Both the position numbers and the translations under genes were made by a program. A DNA stretch of 64,000 bases from Yamagishiella unicocca (taxonomy: Eukaryota > Chlorophyta > Chlorophyceae > Chlamydomonadales > Volvocaceae), in NCBI GenBank assembly GCA_003116995.1, contig BDSL01000097.1:62001-126000 (forward strand). Direction: 5' to 3'. How positions within the stretch are numbered: the stretch's first letter is position 1; each line of letters starts with the position of its first letter. Below the pieces are notes generated by a model. It was not told the origin of the DNA and ran no database searches. It was given only the letters and a program-made list of their open reading frames with translations. Below, piece by piece: positions 24,529 to 34,839 of this stretch.

Positions 24529-25319
24529 TAGCCAGCATGGCGGGCGGGAGATGCCCGTTGGGCATCACCCTTTCGACAAGTGGAGAATTTCTCGTCCCGC
24601 TGGAGGACGCCCCCGAACCACCAGTCCTCGGCACCACACGCGCAAGGCCAAATAAAGCATCATCATGCAGACGCACTTCCTCGTGTTTGCTGGAGAAGTG
24701 CATATAGTTACGGCGTGGGGTTTACGGTGGCCGGGGATTTGGATGTGTGGGTGAGTGGGTAGTGCAGTACCGTCATGTACAGTGCATCCATGTATCGTAT
24801 GCGGCTTTCAACGTGTCTTTGGAGCGCACGCGCTACAAAAATCGTCTGCTCCGAGTCGCTCTTTGCGCGAGTGTCTGTGTAGCTGCATTTGCTGCTGCTG
24901 TGACGGCAGATCGTGGTTTCGGCGCTGCAGTAAGCGTCGAGGGGAGGAGCCCTGTGTGCGAAGGAACATGCTCTCAGGCTAGGGAACCGTAATCATAGGC
25001 ACGGCATGCGCAGGCTGTGGGCATGCACGGTGCGGGTGTGGGTGTGGGTTTGTACACTGGCGCCTGGGTGCGTTCCAAGGGGGGGCGGTTCGCGCTGCTG
25101 CTGCCTTCGGTGCAGCACATTGCTGCTGCACCAAAGGGCCTTGTGCTGTTTTTTAGGCATCGGGGTGGGGGTCGCGAGCACTTGCTATGTGTGGCTTGAC
25201 ATGGGGGAAGGGAGAGGGGTTTGGGCCTCCCGCAATGGGCTGGGTGCTTCGTGTTGTGTGCTGGGTGCGCGGTTGCTGTATGGATAACAGCCTCAAGCTT
25301 ACGAATCAGCGTTGTAGTA

Positions 25320-25375
25320 GTAACTGTTACAGTGGTTTCCAGACCAAAAGGCAGAACCATCGGGCACATCGCCGG
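25320..25375 (+). repeat. Dispersed 55-60-bp repeat, copy 1
   Basis: It shares GTAAC-GTTACAGTGG, then TTCCAGACCA, GCAGAACC and ATCGGGCACATCGCC with 58161-58217 (same strand) and with the complement of 27380-27434. The left end is a near-palindrome TGTAACNGTTACA in the better-preserved copies. Confidence 0.75.
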
Positions 25376-25764
25376 ATACTGAAGGAGATGACACAGCGCA
25401 TCGTTTTGTGTTACACGATGAGCTGCGCTAGCCCTCTTGCTCGTGTAACGAGCTCGAACGAGCAGCAATGAGGGTAACATGTGGCCTGCCTTGTGGCAAC
25501 TTGTGATGACAGAGGAAGGTCTAGTGCTCTGCTCCAACACCACCGGCGTTCGCGGGGCGTGTGGTCCCCAAAGGCTGCTGTCGTTTTACGTCCTGTCGTA
25601 CCGTGCTGTATGGATTGTGCCATGCACTGTTTTTATCGTATTCGCCGCTGCGTACCTGGTATCCGGTAGGTGTTCCTCGTCGGTACCCAGGGGATATGGG
25701 GATTGTGTCCTGGCGTGAAGACCCGGCTTCCTTCCGCCGCGATCCCGTCCCCAGGCAGCAGCAG

Positions 25765-25852
25765 CCCAGTTGTTCTTCACTATCAGCCCAGTTGTTCTTC
25801 ACCACCAGCCCAGTTGTTCTTCACCACCAGCCCAGTTGTTCTTCACCAGCAG
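25765..25852. repeat. 22-bp tandem repeat, four copies
   Basis: Four copies of a 22-bp unit starting CCCAGTTGTTCTTCAC with small changes in the last six bases. Confidence 0.9.
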
Positions 25853-26618
25853 CTTCATTCGTCTACCCAGGGGCGCTCGCTGGCGCCTTCCCTGCAAGTC
25901 CCACTGGTGCGCTGATCTCACCAACCATCCCCGACGCCTGCCGACGGCTGCCGGCGAACCAGCCACCGTAGCAGCAGCGCTCGTTCTAAGCCCTAGCTCT
26001 TCCCCTGTTTGGCAATAAGCGCTCGCTTCTCCTCCCGTCTGGAGCTCGGAGTCCTTGGCAAAAGCCATTCATTCGACAGCGCGACGGGGAGACTGTCCGA
26101 GCGTCTCCTGTTCGCCCGAGTGACTCGTTCAATTGATCAGGGCGAAAGCGACGAGACATGGCACCTCGAAAGAGAGGCAACGGGTCCAGTGCGCTATTCG
26201 TTACGTAGGGCATTGCCGCGCAAGGTGCCCGCTGGCTGGTCTGGCTGCACGAGCAACCGTTAGCTTCCGACGGCGCTAAGGCATCGCCAAAGCTCAGACA
26301 CACCGGGAAAATGTTTATGACAGCTACCGATCATCAAAGCTCCGCAGGCAATCCTTATGCTGGACTGCAGCTGTCGGAAGTGCGGCCTCGCTCTGTCTCG
26401 GAACGCCCAGTCGACCTCGGAATGATGCAGCCCGGGATCGCAGCATTTCACGGCCACAAATTGCGCCAAGCTTCCATTCCTACCTTGCAACACAAACGCG
26501 ATCGCGCCGTTCGCGACTATTAGTTCCTGACAACAGAGCGCGCACCGCGTCGGCACCAAAAGCGCACGGATTGCGCTTGTGCTGATAATCCTCATCAGAG
26601 GAGCCACAGCGGTGAAGG

Positions 26619-29600
26619 ATGAGTCCAGCGCCTCGAGAAGTGGACATCGCCATCATCGGCGGAGGCTTAGGGGGGCTGGCGCTGGCCGCCGGTGAGGGGA
26701 CCCCAGAGCGCGCTCACGACTGCGGTTTGGAGGGGAACAGTTCTAGCACGGCATCTCCGCCTACTTGTTTCACGCATTAGCTTTAATAAGTTTGCGCACC
26801 TTGGCTTGTGCACTGCGTGCGACTAGGAGAAGTGCAGGACGGAACGGAGAGTCCGGGTCCCTCAGGGTAGCGAAGTCGCGCGGTTGCCTCACCACGCAAC
26901 CTGCTCCACACAGCAGATCATTATTGTATCAGTTTTAGTCACAACAACGATGAACCCCAGCATCGCAGCTGTAATCGTAGCCTCCGGTTGCCGCTTAGTG
27001 CTTCCATCTCCCGTCCTTCGAGTCCCCTGCCCCTGGCCGCTGCCCGCGGTACCGGTCCCTCCCTCACCCTCCCGGCGGCTGCCTCAGGCCTCCACCGCCG
27101 TGGCCTGAAGGCGCACGTGTTTGAGGCGTCTTCGGAGCTTCGCAAAGAGACGAGCACCATGATCGGCCTGGGTCCCAACGCCTTCGTGGCCCTGGGCGAC
27201 ATCCACCCAGACCTGCCGCCGGAAATCAGGTGGGGCGGCAACGGCCGCCCAGGTCCTAACCGCAACCGCAACTGCAACCGCAACTGCAAGCGGAACGGCC
27301 GTCAGATCCCGCGGGCAACATTACAAAACGTTGTTCCGGTGCATGTCGGTCTTTGTTTCCTCCGTCTTTCTCAGTGTCAGGCGATGTGCCCGATGGCTCT
27401 ACCTCTCGGTCTGGAACTCACTGTAACCGTTACAACTACAAAACGACCTTGTTGTTCCCCCTCCCACATCCCTATGCTCCTGCCCCTGCCCCTGCTGCTG
27501 CCGCTGCCGTGCGAGCAGGCGGCGAGGAGTGATTAACGCCCAGGCCCTGTACCACTACTGCCCACCTGGTAGGGAGCCCTCCACAATCGACCGCCCCTCC
27601 GGCCAAACGAGACTCTACACCGTTCGCTGGGCTGAGGTGGGACAGTGAGGCTCCTTCGGACGGGTAACCCGGCGGCCGCTTGCTTACCCGCCCACCAACC
27701 ACCTGGATGGCCAACCACCTTACCCGCCGGCAGGCCCAGGACGCCCTAGCCCAGCTTGTTCCCCCTGATGTCGTACACTGCGACCACGCCGCCACTGGGT
27801 ATGACGAGATCTGGGACGAGCAAAGCGATGGCACGCCCACCAGCAGCGCCGATGCTCGCGGAATCGTAAGGCCTGTGGCTGCTGCTGCCGGCGTTGCTGC
27901 TACTGCCGCTTCTGCCGCTACTGCCGCTACTGCCGCTACTGCTTCCGGACGGCCAGCCAGTCGGGTGGTGGTCCACTTCCGCAACCAGCCTAGTGTTACG
28001 GCCCGGCTGGTGGTGGGTGCAGACGGCGTGTTCTCCGCCATCCGTTCCGCCATGTACCCGGGGGAGCCGGGGCCGCGGTGAGGAGCCGTTGGGGTGTGAG
28101 GGGCCGAGGGCGGAGAGGAGCCGTTGGGGTGTGAGGGGCCGAGGGCGGAGAGGAGCTGTTGGGGTGTGAGGGGCCGAGGGCGGAGAGGAGCCGTTGGGGT
28201 GTGAGGGGGGGGGGGGGGGGGGGGGCCGAGGGCGGTGAGGAGCCGTTGGGGTGTGAGGGGCCGAGGGCGGTGAGGAGCCGTTGGGGTGTGAGGGGCCGAG
28301 GGCGGAGAGGAGCCGTTGGGGTGTGAGGGGCCGAGGGCGGAGAGGAGCCGTTGGGGTGTGAGGGGCCGAGGGCGGAGAGGAGCCGTTGGGGTGTGAGGGG
28401 CCGAGGGCGGAGAGGAGCCGTTGGGGTGTGAGGGGCCGAGGGCGGAGAGGAGCCGTTGGGGTGTGAGGGGCCGAGGGCGGAGAGGAGCTGTTGGGGTGTG
28501 AGGGGCCGAGGGCGGAGAGGAGCCGTTGGGGTGTGAGGGGCCGAGGGCGGTGAGGAGCCGTTGGGGTGTGAGGGGCCGAGGGCGGTGAGGAGCCGTTGGG
28601 GTGTGAGGGGCCGAGGGCGGAGAGGAGCTGTTGGGGTGTGAGGGGCCGAGGGCGGAGAGGAGCCGTTGGGGTGTGAGGGGCCGAGGGCGGAGAGGAGCTG
28701 TTGGGGTGTGAGGGGCCGAGGGCGGAGAGGAGCTGTTGGGGTGTGAGGGGCCGAGGGCGGAGAGGAGCTGTTGGGGTGTGAGGGGCCGAGGGCGGTGAGG
28801 AGCCGTTGGGGTGTGAGGGGCCGAGGGCGGAGAGGAGCTGTTGGGGTGTGAGGGGCCGAGGGCGGAGCGGAGCCGTCGGGGTGTGAGGGGCCGAGGGCGG
28901 TGAGGAGCCGTTGGGGTGTGAGGGGCCGAGGGCGGAGAGGAGCTGTTGGGGTGTGAGGGGCCGAGGGCGGAGAGGAGCCGTTGGGGTGTGAGGGGCCGAG
29001 GGCGGAGAGGAGCTGTTGGGGTGTGAGGGGCCGAGGGCGGAGAGGAGCTGTTGGGGTGTGAGGGGCCGAGGGCGGAGAGGAGCCGTTGGGGTGTGAGGGG
29101 CCGAGGGCGGAGAGGAGCTGTTGGGGTGTGAGGGGCCGAGGGCGGAGAGGAGCCGTTGGGGTGTGAGGGGCCGAGGGCGGAGAGGAGCCGTTGGGGTGTG
29201 AGGGGCCGAGGGCGGTGAGGAGCCGTTGGGGTGTGAGGGGCCGAGGGCGGAGAGGAGCCGTTGGGGTGTGAGGGGCCGAGGGCGGAGAGGAGCTGTTGGG
29301 GTGTGAGGGGCCGAGGGCGGAGAGGAGCTGTTGGGGTGTGAGGGGCCGAGGGCGGAGAGGAGCTGTTGGGGTGTGAGGGGCCGAGGGCGGAGAGGAGCTG
29401 TTGGGGTGTGAGGGGCCGAGGGCGGAGAGGAGCTGTTGGGGTGTGAGGGGCCGAGGGCGGAGAGGAGCTGTTGGGGTGTGAGGGGCCGAGGGCGGAGAGG
29501 AGCTGTTGGGGTGTGAGGGGCCGAGGGCGGAGAGGAGCTGTTGGGGTGTGAGGGGCCGAGGGCGGAGAGGAGCCGTTGGGGTGTGAGGGGCCGAGGGCGG

Positions 29601-32600
29601 AGAGGAGCCGTTGGGGTGTGAGGGGCCGAGGGCGGTGAGGAGCCGTTGGGGTGTGAGGGGCCGAGGGCGGTGAGGAGCTGTTGGGGTGTGAGGGGCCGAG
29701 GGCGGAGAGGAGCCGTTGGGGTGTGAGGGGCCGAGGGCGGAGAGGAGCCGTTGGGGTGTGAGGGGCCGAGGGCGGAGAGGAGCCGTTGGGGTGTGAGGGG
29801 CCGAGGGCGGTGAGGAGCCGTTGGGGTGTGAGGGGCCGAGGGCGGAGAGGAGCCGTTGGGGTGTGAGGGGCCGAGGGCGGTGAGGAGCCGTTGGGGTGTG
29901 AGGGGCCGAGGGCGGTGAGGAGCCGTTGGGGTGTGAGGGGCCGAGGGCGGTGAGGAGCCGTTGGGGTGTGAGGGGCCGAGGGCGGAGAGGAGCCGTTGGG
30001 GTGTGAGGGGCCGAGGGCGGAGAGGAGCCGTTGGGGTGTGAGGGGCCGAGGGCGGTGAGGAGCCGTTGGGGTGTGAGGGGCCGAGGGCGGTGAGGAGCCG
30101 TTGGGGTGTGAGGGGCCGAGGGCGGAGAGGAGCCGTTGGGGTGTGAGGGGCCGAGGGCGGAGAGGAGCCGTTGGGGTGTGAGGGGCCGAGGGCGGTGAGG
30201 AGCCGTTGGGGTGTGAGGGGCCGAGGGCGGAGAGGAGCCGTTGGGGTGTGAGGGGCCGAGGGCGGTGAGGAGCCGTTGGGGTGTGAGGGGCCGAGGGCGG
30301 TGAGGAGCCGTTGGGGTGTGAGGGGCCGAGGGCGGTGAGGCGGGGGGTGCAGCGAGATGATCAGCGAGAGGGCAGCTAGACCGGCAGCAGGCTGAGGGAG
30401 TAGCATGCGCCTGGGCAGTTCCGCTGCGCCGCAGGCAGGGTGGCAGGCAGGCAGGGTGGCAGGCAGGCAGGGTGGCAGGGGCAGAGCCGCCCTGTGTGTG
30501 GAGACGCGCGGCTCGCCACGCTCTAATACACACACACACACACTGCACCCTCCCCCTTACCTTCTCCCCACCCCCTCCTCCCCCTCGTCAGCTACCTGGG
30601 CCAAATGAACTGGAACTGCGTGCTTCACAACCCGGGGGGAAACACAGTGGTGGACGCGCACGAGCCGGGTGGGTGGCTAGGTGACCGGGTCCCCGTGTGG
30701 GGGCTGCTAGGCCGGGTCATTGGCTCTGAGGCCAAAACGTTCGGTTCGGTTCCCTAGGGGCCCCAGGGTTTGAAGGGAGGAGTGTTGGAGTCGGTGACTC
30801 AAGGGTACATACTCGCCATTCTGGTGACTGGAGTAGGCTGCTCCACTGTGCGTCAATTCCTCGACTGGGGACACGATCACACGAGGGATGAGGTAGCGTG
30901 TCAAGAGACGGGTGCCGGAGTTTTAGGGTTTGTCGTACGCCTGCGGTGATGCTTATCCCCCCCCCTCACCCACACCCAACACACGGCTCACCCCAGGTCA
31001 GCTAAAGATCACATCTGACGGCATAGTTGGTGAGGTCATGGTGGAACCCACGCTCTTCTTTATCGTTTGCGATGCGGGCGGAGGATACACCTTCTGGCAG
31101 GTGGGGCGCCGGGGGGGGGATTTTAGGGTTTTTGCAGGGTAAGGATCCATGTACGGCAGGAGGAACCTTGCTTGGCGTTTGCGCTTTCTCTGATAAAGCT
31201 GCGTGCAGGTCCTCCTTGCATGCCAGGTTGTGGCAGCACAGCCTGCTGAAGAGCGGAACACCTCGGCAGCTGAGGCCAAAACGCACGACGGCCATGTAAC
31301 CACTTCACCCCTCCAACCGAAACGGTTTTTTCTGGCATCCACGGGTCTCCCTCGAAACCCTCCAACCGAAGGTCGACGTACGACCTCCGGCTTTAGTCCT
31401 CCCGCAAGCTCTCCCGCATGCGTCTCCAAACGGCTGTCCTAAACGGTTTCTTCTCTCGTTCACGGGTTTTCCTCGCAAGCCCCCAATCCCTCCAATAAAC
31501 ACCCTCCCTCAAACGACGGGTCTCCTCGGGCCCCCCCACCCCAAAAAAAACACGCCACTGGCACACACCCCGCCCCGCAGGTACGAATGCAATTTGACCA
31601 GCCGGCGTTCACCGCCCAGGCCTCCGAGTTGGCGGATCCGGATCCAAGCGATGAGGACGGGGACGAGACGGCTGTAGGCAAGGAGGGCGACGGGGCTGCC
31701 GGCCGGCGTGGCGGCGGCGGCTGGCGCAGCGGGCGCGGTCGGGGAGGCCAGGGCGTCCCCGGCAGCAAGGCGCGTGTGATTGCCCGGCTACAGGTGGGTG
31801 TGAGCCGAGCTGAGGCCCCTCAGAAGACACCCCCCGCTTGGCAGCCCGGACGTGCCGTGGCAGCCGTCACCCCCGCTCCGTCAGGCAGCCCTCACATACC
31901 CTCAACCCGACAGCCCTCACATACCCTCACCCTCGCAGCGCAGTACCACTCGTAGGTCCTGATGCCTGCGCGTCTCGAAACACACACACTCCCCCCCCGT
32001 TCTCCCCCTCCCCGAGGCATGCTCTCCTTCCCGCATTCTCTACTTACCCGGTCCCTCCTGGACCCTCCCTCCCTGGACTTGCGTGCGCAGGAGGCCGGCT
32101 GGCACTGGGCGCTGCCGCTGGTGGAGGCCACCCCCGAGTCCGCCCTCTTCGAGCGGGCGCTGTACGACAGGCTGCCCCTGGAGCGGTGGGCCAGTGCCGG
32201 CAGCCGGGTGGTGCTGCTTGGGGACTCGGCTCATGCGATGCACCCCCTGCCCGGCCAGGGGGCGCGGTCGGCTTTTGAGGTACTGAGGATGACGTGACGT
32301 GTGGCGTGGTGGGGTGCGGTGTGGTGGCGTACGGTGTGGTGGGGTACGGTGCGGTGGGGTACGGTGTGGTGGGGTGCGGTGTGGTGGGGTGCTAGAGAGG
32401 GACCACATCCCTGCTGTTGCCGCTGTCAGCGCCCGAACTCAGCCCAACCGCTCACCCCCGACCCATGCCTTCCCGCTCCGTTCCTCACTGCCCGACATAC
32501 ACGCATTCACATTCGCATTCACATACTCACACGCATACTCGCGCTTACTGCCCGACAAAACATACATTCACATACACCTACTTGACACACATACTCACAC

Positions 32601-33518
32601 TTCCACAGGACGCGCACCAGCTGACACTGGCCCTGGAGGCGCTGTGGCCGGACGTACCTGCCGCCCTGGAGCGCTACCAACGGGCGCGGATCGTCAGGTA
32701 GCGGGTGGTGGGGTCATCAGGTGGAGGGTGGTGGGGTCGTCATGTGGAGGGTGGTGGGGTCATCAGGTGGAGGGTGGTGGGGTCATCAGGTGGAGGGTGG
32801 TGGGGTCATCGGCCGGAGGGTGGTGGGGTCATCGTCTTATCCTGCGTAGGCTGTACGTGTGGTGGGCTGAGGCGCAGCATGGAGCGAAGGTCTGGGTGCA
32901 TACCAGCTATTTATCTAGGGCCGCATTGCGATGATACCCGCCCCGCGTCTAACTCGCAGCCCCCCAGTTCTCCAGCATGCATCTCAAAACTTCTGTTTTA
33001 AACGGTTTTTTCGGACATCCACGGGTTTCCCTCGAACCCCCCCTTTCAGGGCCTGCCGCGTCCAGTCGATGTCGTCCGAGGCCGCCGGCCTGCCCGCCAT
33101 CCGGGAGGCAGCCCGACCCAAGGGTCTGTCGCCAAAGGAGCTGTACGATCGGTGGATCGAGTTCCGGGTCTGGTTCGACCAGTACCCGGCCAACATGGAT
33201 GGAGACCCCAAGACCACCTGGTGGAAGCCGCCGCAGGCGGCGCCAGCGGCAACGGCAACGGCGGCGATGCCGGCGGCGGCGGCGGCGGAGCGCACTGACG
33301 GTGCCTCCGCGGGCGCAGTTGCAGGTGCTGCGGGTTGTGCCGGTGAGGAATGCAAGAGGATGGAGGCGGCGATTGGCCCCGGCGGCGGCAGTGACGGCGG
33401 CGGCGGCAGTGACGGCGGAGACGGCGGCACGGTGCATGTACGGATTGTGGCGGACCGGCGGGCCGGGTCCGTCAGCGTGAGGATGGAGGTGTCGACGCTG
33501 CCTGCCGTGAAGGGCTGA
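26619..33518 (+). CDS. FAD-dependent monooxygenase, aromatic-hydroxylase/zeaxanthin-epoxidase fold
   Basis: Ten exons: 26619-26691, 27088-27229, 27519-27636, 27734-28077, 30592-30668, 30997-31100, 31581-31793, 32091-32279, 32609-32697, 33050-33518, giving 605 residues. Class A flavin monooxygenases of this fold hydroxylate or epoxidise aromatic or isoprenoid substrates with NAD(P)H and O2. The dinucleotide motif GGGLGG is at residues 14-19, the GADG motif (GADGVFSAIR) at 206-215 and the FAD ribityl-binding GDSAHAMHP at 401-409 followed by GQGA. These three motifs in this order define the family. Two inserts are lineage-specific: an Ala/Thr run near residue 165 and an acidic/Gly-Arg stretch in exon 7 (about 300-345). 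A Gly/Ala-rich tail follows residue 500. No clear transit peptide precedes the Rossmann motif, which begins almost at the N terminus. Substrate unknown. It is the third flavoprotein in a row on this strand. Confidence 0.88.
27380..27434 (-). repeat. Dispersed 55-60-bp repeat, copy 2
   Basis: Inverted copy of the repeat at 25320 and 58161, inside intron 2 of the FAD monooxygenase gene. TGTAACCGTTACA is intact here. Confidence 0.75.
28078..30340 (+). repeat. 35-bp minisatellite, about 64 copies, in intron 4
   Basis: Unit of 35 bp read as GTGAGGGGCCGAGGGCGG-[A/T]-GAGGAG-C-[C/T]-GTTGGGGT. Copies differ mainly at two sites (AGAGGAG versus TGAGGAG, and GCCG versus GCTG), with one AGCGGAG/GTCG variant near 28867. 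One poly-G expansion interrupts the array at about 28207-28225. Because 35 is not a multiple of three and the C-rich strand lacks stops, two frames stay open on the minus strand for over 800 codons; these are artefacts. The array starts exactly at the 5' splice site of intron 4. Confidence 0.97.
30428..30482. repeat. GGCAGGGTGGCA tandem repeat
   Basis: Three to four copies of a GCAGGCAGGGTGGCAG-type unit lie just beyond the 35-bp array in the same intron. Confidence 0.8.
31322..31357 (+). repeat. Short dispersed intronic element, copy B, with 13-bp direct repeats
   Basis: A 36-bp copy flanked by exact CCCTCCAACCGAA at 31309-31321 and 31358-31370. It lies in intron 6 of the FAD monooxygenase gene, sense orientation, and begins at ACGGTTTTTT, shorter than copies A and E. 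Confidence 0.8.
31411..31478 (+). repeat. Short dispersed intronic element, copy C (long, diverged)
   Basis: A roughly 68-bp version with the extra 5' block CTCCCGCATGCGTCTCCAAAC ahead of TAAACGGTTTCTTC and ending TTCCTCGCAA. It lies in the same intron as copy B, sense orientation. Confidence 0.65.
32298..32395. repeat. 15-bp G-rich minisatellite at the start of intron 8
   Basis: Repeats of a GTGGGGTACGGTGTG-type 15-bp unit begin about 18 bases after the 5' splice site of intron 8 of the FAD monooxygenase gene. Confidence 0.85.
32703..32830. repeat. 23-bp G-rich minisatellite at the start of intron 9
   Basis: About six copies of GGTGGTGGGGTCATCAGGTG-type units (23-bp period) begin directly after the 5' splice site of intron 9. 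Confidence 0.88.
32969..33036 (+). repeat. Short dispersed intronic element, copy D (long)
   Basis: A 68-bp version with the 5' block CTCCAGCATGCATCTC and the standard 3' end ACGGGTTTCCCTCGAA. It ends 13 bases before exon 10, so with CCCCCCCTTTCAG it forms the 3' end of intron 9. Confidence 0.75.
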
Positions 33519-34839
33519 GCAGACCTGCCGCAGTCGTCGCCCCCGCGGCAGCAGGAGGGGTTTTAAGCGAAGGGAGCAGCGGCGTGAAGGGTCTTGGCTT
33601 CGCGGGTAGCAGTGGTGCACAAGACAGGGTGCGGCGGCTAGGGCGGGGGGGAGGGCATGAAGACCCGGTGGGGCTGGGGGTGGGAGCAACCCCCTGGGTG
33701 GGGGGGACCGTGTGTGCAAGGATTGCGGCGACCGCTGTGGCTTGTTTGCTTTTGAAGCTGCTGAGGGTTCGCATACACAGTGGGAGATCCGGGTGCCCGT
33801 AAAGAGGCATCGTGGGAAGTGAGGGCGCGTCCTTACCCGCCAGGCCAAAGGAAGTGGAGGCAGACTGCTTAGCGCGATGGAGACGTCGAAAAGTGAGGGT
33901 GTTCATACATAATAGAGAGAGACGCGTACGGTATATGCATACGGTATGTGCGTACGGGTAAACGTATTGTATGCGAAGTTGGCAAGATTGCAAAGATGAC
34001 GCGAGCAGTATGGACGTGGCATATCAGCTCTGCACGACCACCCTGGCATCCGGCCTTGAATAGTTGCCGACTCGGTATCAGGATATGACTTGTAATCTTG
34101 ACGATCGGCGTGTACGGCAGGTGACGTATAATGAGAATGCGTACTGGTTGCTCTCAGAGCATATGCATGTGTACACCGAAATAACACGATGGGCTGCGGT
34201 GGCCCTCGTGCTCGGCTAACGCGCCCTTACCAGCGACCAGGCGTCACCACCTGCACGCTCCCTCACCGCCTTTCAGCACCACATAACCACCCGCACGCCG
34301 CCGCACCGCCTTTACGGCCGCCCTGCCCCGCCACGTTATGCACGCGCGACGCCGATGCATCGCACGCTTCCGAAAACAGCCCCCTACGTCACAACCCCGG
34401 CCCCCAAACACATGTAACCCACGTGCTACAAACCACGTCACAGCCTTCCCGCGGGTCCCTTCCGGGAATCAACCGACGCCCTTCCGAGTGGTCCCCAGTG
34501 GGTGCTCGCGTTCCGTGTCGCGCCGTGCTGGGTTGCCTCCGTTGCGCCCCACATCGCCACAACCCACATCGCCATCGGTGTTGAGCGGTAGCCCCCCTGA
34601 TCTGACACGCCACCCGCCACCATGTCGTCCAATCCCCCATCGACACTGGATGCAACGTTGCCAACCCGCACGTCTCTCCTTAGCTGCTCTCACCCCTCCT
34701 CCCTGTCCCGCCTCTCCACGTCCCCCCAGTCGGTTTTTACGCCCCCCAGTCAGTCATGTACCGGGTAGTTTTGCCCCCCCTCAGTGCTTCGGTTTTAAAC
34801 GGTTTCTTTCGGACATCCACGGGTTTCCCTCGAACCCCC
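33519..34839. other. Convergent intergenic region
   Basis: This separates the stop of the plus-strand FAD monooxygenase from the stop of the minus-strand IMPL2 gene. No gene is supported. A TGTAA poly(A)-signal-like word of the kind used in volvocine algae occurs near 34090 on the plus strand. Element copy E lies at the right edge. Confidence 0.5.
34791..34834 (+). repeat. Short dispersed element, copy E, with exact 15-bp target-site duplication
   Basis: A 44-bp copy beginning GGTTTTAAACGG and ending CCCTCGAA, flanked by exact CCCCCTCAGTGCTTC at 34776-34790 and 34835-34849. The right flank overlaps the last codons and stop of the minus-strand IMPL2 gene, so the insertion duplicated the stop region. 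Confidence 0.85.

Larger units (their letters stand above)
23199..26618. other. 3.4-kb intergenic region rich in simple repeats
   Basis: No gene is supported. The region starts with an AACCTTACCG/AACCT satellite, then holds a (TGGCGGTTA) array near 24483, a dispersed 55-bp repeat at 25320-25375 and a 22-bp tandem repeat at 25765-25852. It would contain the 3' UTR of the FMO-like gene and the promoter of the next monooxygenase gene. Confidence 0.6.

Noticed and set aside
27746..30548. Two minus-strand open frames of 931 and 850 codons with endless PSAPHTPTAPLRPRPL-type repeats
   Set aside because: They are the antisense translation of the 35-bp minisatellite. The period is not a multiple of three and the strand lacks stops, so frames stay open without coding. 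They lie in a plus-strand intron.
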